The position numbers were made by a program, and so were the translations under genes. The notes beneath the pieces were generated by a model. It was given only the letters and a program-made list of their open reading frames with translations, searched no databases and was not told where the DNA came from. A stretch of 39,798 bases of DNA from Saccoglossus kowalevskii. Taxonomy: Eukaryota > Hemichordata > Enteropneusta > Harrimaniidae. Below are positions 11,801 through 21,697 of this stretch, piece by piece (position 1 is the stretch's first letter; each line of letters begins with the position of its first letter). The stretch spans positions 65,510 through 105,307 of the forward strand of contig NW_003120953.1 in assembly GCF_000003605.2 (NCBI RefSeq), given 5' to 3'.

Positions 11801-13244
11801 GCAAGTTTGTCATTTTGCAGAATACCATGTTCATAAAAATTGTGAAACATTAATGTAAGAATGTCAAATACCTTTGAGTCCCCCAAAAGCAGAATCAAGA
11901 TTTTGAAATTAATGGACTGTTAATTTAAAATTTACCTCAGGTTCAATTAAATGTTACAATGTTACTTAGTTCAGAGTCAAGCCAGATTCAAAATAACACA
12001 TATCGGTACATTTTTCAATTTGCTCGTTAATGACACTCAGTACCATAGGGATCATAGAAAAGAAAGTAAAATATACAGGGTCACTGTGTTCAGAATTATT
12101 TTAATTTTACGGCAAAAAATGTCACTTATCCTAATGTATAATTTCAGAATTTAGCAAAGTGATTGAACGTCTGAAAGAAAAATACTATTAACCGTTAAAA
12201 TCTCCTTGCTATGAATTTTCAAGATTTGATGAATTGAATGTGCTGGTCAAATTTTCATCAGAGTGACTGTTTACATAATTTTAGCACAATATTAACTGAA
12301 ATAAAATTTCTCAATTTTAGAAACGGGTGAATTTCATCAGAATTTAATCCCTAGTGAAAATAAAGGAGTTTTAATATTAATATATAATACTTACCTTTAT
12401 GTAATAAAACAATTTATCAACAATTATTTTAAATCTCATTTATAGTTTCTGAGAAAATTAGCCATTTCTAATAAAATATGGAATATAGAAAATTACCAAT
12501 TCTAATAAAATATGAAATATTTTGTTTAATACAGTTAATATATGCAAACAAAACAGATAACCTAATAATAATAAGATTACATTCTTTTTTTAGTTTTATG
12601 AAATTGATTGGAAAGCAAATATTGTTGTTTTTTTAATATGCATGCAAACATTGAAGACAAAAACAATCAATCATTCTGACTGGGAATTTTTCAACTGTTG
12701 CAATTTGTTTTTAACATCTGGTGCAGAAGTATGTATGATGCTTGGTGACACAATTACAATGTGTATAGTTAGCGATGAAAGAGTTGAAAATTAAATACCA
12801 TATTTGTTCTATTAATGGTGCATGAAAACAAAATGATCCAGTATATAATAGATGTATGTTTTTGGTTTATGTCTGTTTCCACTCCGGAAGCAATTCAATA
12901 GAAAACAAAAGACAAACGAAGATTCACAACATTTCCAGGATTGATATAAAACAAACAAAACAAAAGACAAATCAACACCAATAACCAAATAACTTGCAAT
13001 CAGACCCCAGGACATGAACCTTTCAGAAATGAACACATTTTTTGGCAGGGTGTATACTAGAATTATAGTCGATTATTGTGATCAGTTACTGTATTTTTTT
13101 TTATCCACTGTTGAATGATAAATATCAGATCAGCATATGTCATCTTACCGTACTCTGTATCTTTGAAATGTGGGCAGATTCCTAATTCATATTTTGGTGA
13201 TAAGTACTGATCATTCAACATTACATAAAGAACCTTTTCCACAC
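11801..13244. other. AT-rich intergenic DNA
   Basis: A weak relative of the foldback family may lie at 12295-12375 (aactgaaataaaattt, ccctagtgaaaataaagg). No gene supported. Confidence 0.45.
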
Positions 13245-13341
13245 CACAGTCCCTCTTATCGAATAAACATCCAGCGGAAGCCTAACCAGCATAGTACATA
13301 GGGAAGATTTTCGTTTCTCAACCGTTTGTTGAGGGACTGTG
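13245..13341. repeat. Short inverted-repeat element
   Basis: CACAGTCCCTC at 13245-13255 is repeated inverted as GAGGGACTGTG at 13331-13341, a perfect 11-bp pair around 75 bp. This may be a miniature element or a chance hairpin. No target duplication is evident. Confidence 0.4.
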
Positions 13342-13479
13342 TCTGCACAGGTAATGGTAAAATGTATTTTTTTTAATCTCACACTGCTTTGTCATGGTTT
13401 ATAGACAAGATGTCAACACTTTATAGTCATCTTTAACATCTTAGCTTGGGTGCACTTCACTACGGAATTAAATTAAGAG

Positions 13480-14480
13480 CAATCAAAGCTAGCCCGATAC
13501 TTGACCTGCGTCTTGGCAGTCAGTTGCGGAGATAATTTACGTAAGCAGATCATTTGAGTTACATCACATTCTCGTTCAACAATAAATATCGATAATATAA
13601 GTGATACTATATGACATACGAAATGATTAAACAAAACTACCGATGTGTTTGAAGACCGCTATCGACGGTCAATATCGATATCCGCGATTTGTAATAAGAA
13701 TCACAATGACAATGTTTGTATCGAACAAACGCAAATAAATTGAGTTACGATAAAACATGTATTACTGTGTATCGTTCCTACTGTGACTAATCAGAACGAC
13801 GACTGCCGGAAAGAACTGAAGAAGGAAGTCTGTCAGTAGCAGAAGATAAAAACATTTCTCCTCAAAAGAACAAACTGACATTGGCAATGATCACCGACGC
13901 TGACGATGACTTGACGCATGCGACCACCAGTTTACTTGGGTATCGTTTCTGTCACTGTCAGCCTCTGCATCTGTATAAATTTGTGTGAATGTTAGGCAGT
14001 AGAATGGAAATTTACGAAATATGTACTCACATCTGTCCATCATCGTGACTTTCCGCACTCAGCAACACCATAAACTCTAAGAATTCCAACTGAAAACAAG
14101 TCCTTCCGTCTCTACGCCACGATAACTCACGATAACTCGGCTTCTTGACCCTTGACCCAGTCGTGGAAATCAGTTTGCGCATGTCATCCACAAAGCGCCG
14201 GAAAACCACGAATGTAAAGCAGATGAAAGGAAAAACAAGTGAAAACGAAAGGCGACTGGCTAATACACGAATGTGCAAATCTGTTATAAGTCTGTTTAAC
14301 AAACCCAAGGCTGTTTGAATGACGTTTTCATAATTCGTTCCACTGTCGACCTACTTTAAAACTAACGAAAGATTATACGAGTAGGGCCAGGAGAGGGCGT
14401 GTTAAAAAAATAATGCATGTTTGGTGCTCGCGCGTACCTGTCCCCAAGACCTGTCCCTCTCTCTGTCTAAGGTATGCGCT
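13480..14480. promoter_or_regulatory. CpG-richer block, possible promoter region
   Basis: CpG dinucleotides and GC content are visibly higher than in the flanks (for example cgacgctgacgatgacttgacgcatgcg near 13896-13923 and gtgctcgcgcgtacctg near 14422). Such blocks in AT-rich invertebrate DNA often mark a promoter and first exon. No TATA box or initiator can be assigned. Confidence 0.3.
14027..14355 (-). other. Unassigned coding-like stretch with strong splice donor
   Basis: On the minus strand one frame is open from an upstream stop near 14355 to 14027, with no ATG at its start. It reads NYENVIQTALGLLNRLITDL, a hydrophobic segment SFSLVFPFICFTFVVF, then FRRFVDDMRKLI. It ends with LEFLEFMVLLSAESHDDGQ immediately before gtgagt, a strong donor (phase 2 if used). 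It lies in the CpG-richer block. I do not recognise the protein, and no downstream exon could be matched. It may be a 5' exon of an unfinished gene model or a fortuitous frame. Confidence 0.25.
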
Positions 14481-14576
14481 CAGATAACAATGGGGGTTTA
14501 GGAGGAAAGTGTCAAACAGATCTTTCCACATAATAATATTTGCTCACCAACTATAATATCAATCAATCGTTATTTT

Positions 14577-14769
<193 letters not shown>

Positions 14770-14892
14770 AACACACAACATCCCCCGGAGGGGATGAAAA
14801 GGGTTACAAATCAGATATTAGTAAAAGAAAAATAACTACATAATTAAAAAGTAAGGGAACAAAAAAGCATTAAAAAAAGAAAAAAAATTGTA
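14770..14892 (-). mobile_element. LINE 3'-end fragment
   Basis: Read on the minus strand, an A-rich 3' UTR leads to a hairpin (atcccc-tccg-ggggat, 14780-14795), then a spacer, AATAAA and the (AAAT)n tail. The same order occurs at 25204-25345 and at 39295-39323. The body of the element disappears into the assembly gap. Confidence 0.6.
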
Positions 14893-15860
14893 NNNNNNNN
14901 NNNNNNNNNNNNNNNNNNNNNNNNNNNNNNNNNNNNNNNNNNNNNNNNNNNNNNNNNNNNNNNNNNNNNNNNNNNNNNNNNNNNNNNNNNNNNNNNNNNN
15001 NNNNNNNNNNNNNNNNNNNNNNNNNNNNNNNNNNNNNNNNNNNNNNNNNNNNNNNNNNNNNNNNNNNNNNNNNNNNNNNNNNNNNNNNNNNNNNNNNNNN
15101 NNNNNNNNNNNNNNNNNNNNNNNNNNNNNNNNNNNNNNNNNNNNNNNNNNNNNNNNNNNNNNNNNNNNNNNNNNNNNNNNNNNNNNNNNNNNNNNNNNNN
15201 NNNNNNNNNNNNNNNNNNNNNNNNNNNNNNNNNNNNNNNNNNNNNNNNNNNNNNNNNNNNNNNNNNNNNNNNNNNNNNNNNNNNNNNNNNNNNNNNNNNN
15301 NNNNNNNNNNNNNNNNNNNNNNNNNNNNNNNNNNNNNNNNNNNNNNNNNNNNNNNNNNNNNNNNNNNNNNNNNNNNNNNNNNNNNNNNNNNNNNNNNNNN
15401 NNNNNNNNNNNNNNNNNNNNNNNNNNNNNNNNNNNNNNNNNNNNNNNNNNNNNNNNNNNNNNNNNNNNNNNNNNNNNNNNNNNNNNNNNNNNNNNNNNNN
15501 NNNNNNNNNNNNNNNNNNNNNNNNNNNNNNNNNNNNNNNNNNNNNNNNNNNNNNNNNNNNNNNNNNNNNNNNNNNNNNNNNNNNNNNNNNNNNNNNNNNN
15601 NNNNNNNNNNNNNNNNNNNNNNNNNNNNNNNNNNNNNNNNNNNNNNNNNNNNNNNNNNNNNNNNNNNNNNNNNNNNNNNNNNNNNNNNNNNNNNNNNNNN
15701 NNNNNNNNNNNNNNNNNNNNNNNNNNNNNNNNNNNNNNNNNNNNNNNNNNNNNNNNNNNNNNNNNNNNNNNNNNNNNNNNNNNNNNNNNNNNNNNNNNNN
15801 NNNNNNNNNNNNNNNNNNNNNNNNNNNNNNNNNNNNNNNNNNNNNNNNNNNNNNNNNNNN
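14893..15860. other. Assembly gap (968 N)
   Basis: Unknown sequence. The gap size may be an estimate. It lies directly behind a LINE 3' end, so unresolved repeat is the likely cause. Confidence 1.
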
Positions 15861-16245
15861 GCCTGAGTCACTCTACTAGAGTGACTGTGATGCAATGGTC
15901 AACACTTATCAGATGAGTGCTAGTCCAACAGTCCAACAAATCATTGTTAATGACAACTAGTGACATGAAATGACATGCACCAGCAACACAAGAGAAGTGA
16001 CCATGCTAAATTTAAATGAAATCGACCTAAGTAGCGTCAGAAATGGTGTCGGGTAGCTAGTGTCGGGTGGATAGACGAACGGAGTCTATAACGTAAATCG
16101 ACCAAAAATGGGTACAATGAAAAATAGATTTTTGCCGGAATGAAAGTTCATGACCGGTACTATTGGTAGCTCGACAATGAATAAATAAATTTACGTATAA
16201 ACAATGTCAGGTTTTAATATAATTCAAATAAATCATCGAGAAAAC
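15861..16245. other. Intergenic DNA after the gap
   Basis: A 10-bp-arm inverted repeat (agtcactcta-c-tagagtgact, 15867-15887) sits at the gap edge. A small imperfect tandem duplication of gtgtcgggtagcta lies near 16046. No gene. Confidence 0.6.
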
Positions 16246-16304
16246 GTTGTTGATTCATAAATGGATTTGTTTGCAGGATTTGACCGCTGGTGGCGTACTG
16301 ACGG
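16246..16304 (+). repeat. Duplicated acceptor-like segment, copy 1
   Basis: gttgttgat, an acceptor-like tttgtttgcag, then ctggtggcgtact. It matches copy 2 at 17882-17940 over about 59 bp. In copy 1 the frame after the acceptor reads DLTAGGVLTAWEEGFDVRG. The segment could be a duplicated exon edge or a dispersed repeat end. Confidence 0.4.
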
Positions 16305-16915
16305 CATGGGAAGAAGGATTTGATGTCAGAGGCAAGTATTCTCGGCGGAACAAGAGCTTTCTCTTCATTTTTATAAATTTCACAATTCAAACTGAAACGA
16401 GAGGTTTCTGTTGGCCGATTTGGACGGTTTCAAATGGCGTCGTTGCGCGCTGTGCTCGTTGATTGGCTGGTTTGATTCGACTTCCTTTAAAATGTATAGT
16501 ATTCCTAACGATGAAGAAATACTTTTGTTTCGCCAAGAATACTGAATGACGTTGTGAATTTGTGTCAATATAAGAGCAACAAACTTGTTAATATAAGCAA
16601 TAAGTCATTGTCATTCCAGTTCGTAGCATGGGCACTTCTGTAAAATCTATATACTTTTTCAAGTATTTTTTTGTTCCAATACTCGGCCATTAGTGCATCA
16701 AGTCTGAAACCGGCGATGTCGTCACATGCTTGATTGGTACGTCTGTTCCTGTATTTATCCATAATTTAGAAGTGCCTGGATTACGTTTACGTTTCCACTG
16801 GAGAATCTCAACACAATTCAACTGAAAGTGATAGGTAGAATCGGTATAGCGTGAATTTTTTGAAAGTCCTTTTTTTTTCCATATTTTATCTAGTCATTTG
16901 GACTCTCACCCATAT
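16305..16915. other. Intergenic DNA
   Basis: Open frames on both strands are short and lack recognisable domains. Confidence 0.45.
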
Positions 16916-17116
16916 TACTTTAAAATACTTTTAGCTGGAATTAATTTTCACTTAAAAACGCTTTGTGTGTTTTATATGGGATTTATTTTCACTGATTTTC
17001 GGCGAGTTAAATGTAAAATATAGCAAAAAAATGTATATATTTGCTGGATTTTATTTTCACTGAATCATCCCTTCAGCGAAATTAAATTGCAATCGTAAAG
17101 AAAGTATGTTACAGTA
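16916..17116. mobile_element. Foldback MITE-like element, diverged copy
   Basis: Starts tactttaaaatacttttagc, keeps ggaattaattttcact, tttgctggattttatttt and gaatcatcccttcagcgaaa, and ends agaaagtatgttacagta. The right arm is eroded. Confidence 0.75.
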
Positions 17117-17250
17117 TACGGAACAATCAGAACATTAACGCAATGCCTGGTGGGTACTTCGAAACCCTCTACACCGTAACACGTAATGTGTATTCGATTC
17201 CGTTCTCTTAAACAATCACTAATATCGTAATTCCTTGTGAAGCATTCCCT

Positions 17251-17476
17251 TTAAAGGGGAGCAGAGGTCTGGCTTTTTTCACTCTGTACATGAAATTTGA
17301 CATCTATGAATCGATTCTGTCATGAAAAAACAACTTGTATGTGGTGCGAAATTCCCTCAATATTGGGTATAAAGCGGGCTGTGAAGTAGACGACAAACGT
17401 CCGTTTTGCCTGGCGTTATTTCGCCTATAGAGGGCCAGTCGATGACGTCATCAGCCAGACCTCTGCTCCCCTTTAA
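17251..17476. mobile_element. TTAA-flanked MITE with perfect terminal inverted repeats
   Basis: The ends are perfect 23-bp inverted repeats that include the TTAA: left ttaaaggggagcagaggtct plus ggc, right its exact complement. Total 226 bp with no open frame. TTAA at both ends fits the target-site preference of piggyBac or Kolobok class transposases, which would have to act in trans. A full cAMP-response palindrome TGACGTCA lies inside at 17443-17450, next to the right repeat. Confidence 0.88.
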
Positions 17477-17881
17477 TAATTGCCTGGTGTACATAGCTGT
17501 TTTTTGTTTTATATTATTTCTTTCACAGTCCCACATTGTACTAGTTCATTATACTGAAATATGATATGGCGAACATTTTATTTATTTTGTGTCCTTTTCC
17601 GGCGGTAACAGCCCAGCCATGTCATAAACTATACGGTGATAAATTTAATTGATGTTCCCTCAAAATCCGCACCGATAACTGAAAAAAAAAAAAAAATCCC
17701 AAAGGACAAAAATGCGAGAGTACGTAAGACAATAACATGTACTACCCGAGAATTTAGTTGACCAACGTCATTGTATTATCATCTTCTTCAAACCGGAGTA
17801 CTATATTTTCATCACTTTTCACTCGTTTTGTCTACAATGCAGTAGGATTATCTACCAGTTGTAGATAAAAAATGAAAAAAA

Positions 17882-17940
17882 GTTGTTGATGTAATAAATG
17901 AATTCGTTTTCAGTGTATGGTCGTTGGTGGCGTACTAGCG
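17882..17940 (+). repeat. Duplicated acceptor-like segment, copy 2
   Basis: gttgttgat, ttcgttttcag, then cgttggtggcgtact. The acceptor-like pyrimidine-AG context is kept relative to copy 1, but the frame after it (CMVVGGVLAIENPL) differs. Confidence 0.4.
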
Positions 17941-18362
17941 ATTGAAAATCCCCTGCAAATTCATTTAGTTACAGATAACGAATATGAATCAGGTTACTGA
18001 CAAGCACTTTTTTCGCTCATGCACTTTGAATTGTTAACACTTTTCTAGTGTTATTTACATTCGATAAATTTTTCAGTTTGCGGTAAACCTCTATTCAATG
18101 TATAACAACACATGCTATTAAAAGCAGTTGATAAGAAACACGCACAAATATACAAATTGCCTGTAGTTTATTTTCCATACACAAAAATATTTCCTTTTTT
18201 TTACAACTGAAATCTCTGAAAAAAAATTGGATTTCCAGCAGCTTACTCTCAGACACAAGCAATTTAATTACTAGTAACACGTGACATTTAGTATCAAACA
18301 CAAACATAAGTTAGGATTATTTTTAATATCTTAAAACAATTACAATTTGGACATAATACATT

Positions 18363-18376
18363 GTTGCCATGACAAC
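18363..18376 (+). promoter_or_regulatory. RFX X-box-like 14-mer
   Basis: GTTGCCATGACAAC fits the X-box consensus RYYNYY-NN-RRNRAC. The identical 14-mer occurs on the minus strand at 22623-22636 in the TPST leader. Confidence 0.35.
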
Positions 18377-18511
18377 CGTGAACTACATGTATCTGATTCA
18401 TGTGGGTTTGTAAATATTGGCCTAGAAATGGGACTTTGAATTTGATAACTGGGAGCTTTGTTCATGGGGATTGCGAGAGGTATGAGATCAAATCAGCTTA
18501 TACATCGCGTC

Positions 18512-18660
18512 CTCTAGCGACGAAACGTGACGTAAATGGATGATACAAAGAAAAAACTTCTGTGGGCGTCGTCCATCTATCTAGATTGTGTTTTGAGAGA
18601 TGTTATTGAATTCTAGACGACGAAAGATTACACAACCAATCACAGTTGTTAATCTGTGAG
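18512..18660. repeat. Dispersed repeat, copy 1
   Basis: gcgacgaaacgtgacgtaaa, gtgggcgtcg, ttgaattctagacgacgaa and acaaccaatcacag occur in the same order at about 31543-31702, where they are more spread out. Probably two copies of an old interspersed element. Confidence 0.4.
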
Positions 18661-18692
18661 ATACTGCTTTCTCCTTTATAAATCACTTCGAC

Positions 18693-18991
18693 TTAAAGGG
18701 CAGTAGTCGTCGCGCCACGCATGCGCGAGATATATGGGTCTCATATAAACAAAGATGGCGACTTTGACTGTTGCGCAGATCAACGAGTACAAACTGAGAG
18801 GTTACCAAGCTTTAATTAGGTAATTTTTGGACGGCATGGAAGGAGTCACCTGCGGTAATAATTGCAAGTCGCGCCCAAGTAAAACCTCATACTTATATAA
18901 CCTCATAGAAGAGCGCATAGGATTGTGGGAAAATCAGTCTTTATCAACACAAATGTTGCACATGCGCAGCGCGACGACTGCCGCGCTTTAA
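18693..18991 (+). mobile_element. TTAA-flanked MITE carrying a start-codon exon, full copy
   Basis: Bounded by TTAA at both ends, with inverted repeats of about 30 bp: left ttaaagggcagtagtcgtcg, right complement ttaaagcgcggcagtcgtcg. Internally aaagATGGCGACTTTG opens a frame, MATLTVAQINEYKLRGYQAL, which runs to a donor-like ag|gtaatt. The same frame is recognisable in the truncated copy at 38725. The element is non-autonomous. The short frame may be the first exon of the ancestral gene or a captured host exon. Confidence 0.8.
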
Positions 18992-19070
18992 AGCGGAGGG
19001 GTCGTCACCTGTGCACTTGCGTGAATTGAGTCCCAACTGGCGATAACCACGCGATACCCCTGCTTTAAAT
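18988..19070. repeat. Small inverted repeat abutting the MITE
   Basis: tttaaagcggagggg at the left and acccctgctttaaa at the right form an imperfect inverted pair that shares the MITE's right TTAA. It could be a nested mini-element or the true outer boundary of a longer element. Confidence 0.3.
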
Positions 19071-19820
19071 GAATCCTTTAAACATGTAATTAACCAAATT
19101 CTTTTCGAGTGCTTTGACTTAACTAACTTGCATGCATAGTTACGCCTATTTTTTTAACTGTGCTATCAGTATCATAACGCGAATCAGCGCGACTGTAAAG
19201 ATCGCAAACATATAAGTTTCATCGCAAGTTAGCTGAAATATTATGCTGACGATCTTGTCGTGCGCCCGGCACAACTGCGCATAAATTTGTACAAGAGTAT
19301 TAATCACAGCGGGAAAATTTTGAAGAATCCATTCAAATGCCGATAGGATATTTAATTCGTGGGTCTTTGACAGTACAGTAAGCCAGGAAAAGACGTGGGG
19401 AGAATTGGAAATCACACTTAGCAACAAGACATAAACAGTTATCTATGGTGCACAATATGCAATATACGATTACAGTGGGGCGGCACGGCGGGGCGGGGGG
19501 GGGGGGGGGTTGCGATCGCCACCAAATCAAGCTGAAACCCTTGTATGTCAGCAAAATTTGTTTCTCAAAATGCAGGAAATAGAATTCCAAAATCAGGACA
19601 AAAATACCAATCTTTCACAAAAATACGGTCCGTTGGGGTTATATTAAGCCAACCGATAACAAAATTCGGCCTAATTCGTCGTTTTGTGTGGAAAAATCCC
19701 TTGCATACGAACACCTAATTGTCCTGATTTGTAGGAATCTGAAAAACGCGTTTCACAACTTGTCTCTTATATAGTTTTATGCGTCATTCAAGATGGCGCC
19801 CCCATATAGTAAATATAGTA
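19071..19820. other. Intergenic DNA downstream of TPST
   Basis: Contains a G-rich tract at 19477-19509 that ends in 15 consecutive G. No gene. Confidence 0.5.
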
Positions 19821-19831
19821 TTTATTTTATT
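19821..19831 (-). terminator. Candidate TPST poly(A) signals
   Basis: On the minus strand aataaaataaa gives two overlapping AATAAA hexamers about 370 bases past the TPST stop codon. They are the first canonical hexamers found after the stop. No cleavage site can be fixed from sequence alone. Confidence 0.35.
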
Positions 19832-20199
19832 ATCACGTGTGCGCCAGCTGACTGTGGGTGTGGTGTTCTGCTGAGAGTTTTCATTGCTGAATAGGCATAG
19901 TGTATACATAATTGTGTTATATATTATTCAGAAAAAAATATGATTTATCGTAAAATAATAACGTGCACATGATTTGCTCGAATAAATAGTGAGTAACACA
20001 AACGCTATGTTTAGTGCAAAAAAATAGTTTGTTTCACAATAAGATGCCCTTTTTCAAAACATTTTTTTAACATACTAAACATATCCAGGTTTACCCACAT
20101 AACTTCTAATAAAGTTAATCTTTACAAAAAAAAATGTTTGTTTGAAGTTTTCTGTATTACAATGGGTTTCGGCATGTAATCATTCTCACTCTTTCTGAA

Positions 20200-20515
20200 T
20201 TAAATTCTTGATTTCTGATACTCTTTTGCCAAACGTAGGGCTTCCTCGTTTTTTCGTACTCGCTCTATGGTATCCTTTGGAATGCTGTTATCTGGAAAGA
20301 TATTGCTCGCTTTCAAGTACTGGGTATTGTTTCTGACTAGCTCGTCGGGTATTCCGTAGTTCGGCGGTATCGCCATAGGATCGTAGCCCAAGTTGGCCAA
20401 CATCGGCGCAAATTGCGGCATGTTCTTTAGCACTTCTTCTGGTACATGCCCCACCCACGAGGACAGGGCGGCGACGTTAATTGGTCGCACAACTTGGTCT
20501 GTTGAGAACTCCAGC
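20200..20515 (-). CDS. TPST: Tyrosylprotein sulfotransferase, exon 2 (C-terminal part)
   Basis: This exon follows a T-rich tract and the acceptor aattatag at 20516. Its first base completes Arg300, and it then encodes residues 301-404 up to TAA (20202-20200). It supplies LEFSTDQVVRPINV, where Ser304 aligns with catalytic Ser285 of human TPST2. It also carries the family-typical APMLANLGYDP and PPNYGIPDELV (residues 336-360). The last 40 residues are charged and family-variable. An N-glycosylation sequon (NNT) lies at residue 362. The upstream intron is 1182 bases, phase 2. The joined frame is uninterrupted across the splice, which supports the junction. Confidence 0.93.
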
Positions 20516-21697
20516 CTATAATTAAAAAAAAAAATAGAAGTATATGACGGCATGAGGTTATCGGACAAATAATTGTTTATAATACACAGAAAGAATAAAA
20601 TACAGTATCATTCTCGTGGTGTATGGTACTGTCACGCGGGAATCGACTTGAACTACCCAGAAATCACGGAAACACGGAACGTGGCCGCTTTGTAGGAAAT
20701 TCGCGACTGTGCGTGTCGTAGACATTTTTTTCGACGTATTAAACGGACTGAATATCTCGTACGTACACCACTCATCCGAAATTGTAAATCCGGGGCTGGT
20801 TCCGCGCTCTCATATTTACACACGGAGTGCCCATAACCTTATCAACTTGTGCGGTCGGCATTTCAGCTCTGTCTCTCTGTCCGTGTCTGTATGTACGTTT
20901 TTATACGTCCAGCTCGCTGCAAACACGTTCTTAAACTTATACTATAAATTAAAGTAAACGATAAATTGAGTTCAATATAGTAATGCCCAGTGATGAAAAG
21001 AAACGCATATTTCAGGCACTATCTACTGTATATATTTTTTGCTAGTATCTTATTTTAACTAATCTGAAAAATCAAGATGTCACTAATTTAAAATTAAGTA
21101 TATTACCACAATTGTTGGCTAAATTGGCATTTCCAAATTTGTTTACAGTATTTCCTACTTAGCACCCACGCATATCAGAAGTCGACCGTTGCATTTTCAT
21201 AATGCTTTATGTTTCTTTCACCAAAAAAAAAATATAATATTATAATTATTATGATTTCCACACCCTCCCATTCCCTTGTTAAGTGCACAAATGTTCGGAA
21301 ATACTAAAGGTCATCTGCCACCTCCAGGACCTCAATATTAAAATTGCTTAATCGTGAAAACAAGTATTTTATGTTCGTTAATCATTTGCAAGTTTCTCGT
21401 TCGCGCGATATTCAGTTCGATTACGTAGGCTCTTACGAAGTCACGAAATTCTCGTGATACGAACTTGATCATGATTACGTTTTGTTCATATTATATATTT
21501 ATCTACCATGCAAATAATTAGATAGATACATGTATTTGAAGGATCATTATAGTGATCATTGCATGACTGGCCAGGAACGAGACAGCAAATTGTATGACGT
21601 ACTACTCGGGGGGGGGGGGGGATTACAACGAAACTGAAACACGTGATCTATTCCCGCATGCGCAGTTTGGACCACATCCTACTAAACCCCATCTTAC
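20516..21697 (-). other. TPST coding-region intron (1182 bases)
   Basis: Donor AG|GTAAG at 21697 and acceptor AATTATAG ending at 20516. A run of 14 C in transcript sense (21621-21608) lies about 80 bases inside the donor. No nested gene seen. Confidence 0.9.

Larger units (their letters stand above)
17477..18511. other. Intergenic DNA
   Basis: Contains copy 2 of the duplicated acceptor-like segment and an RFX-type 14-mer at 18363. No supported gene. Confidence 0.45.

Noticed and set aside
14870-15916. Long open frames on both strands across 14893-15860
   Set aside because: They consist of N residues from the assembly gap.
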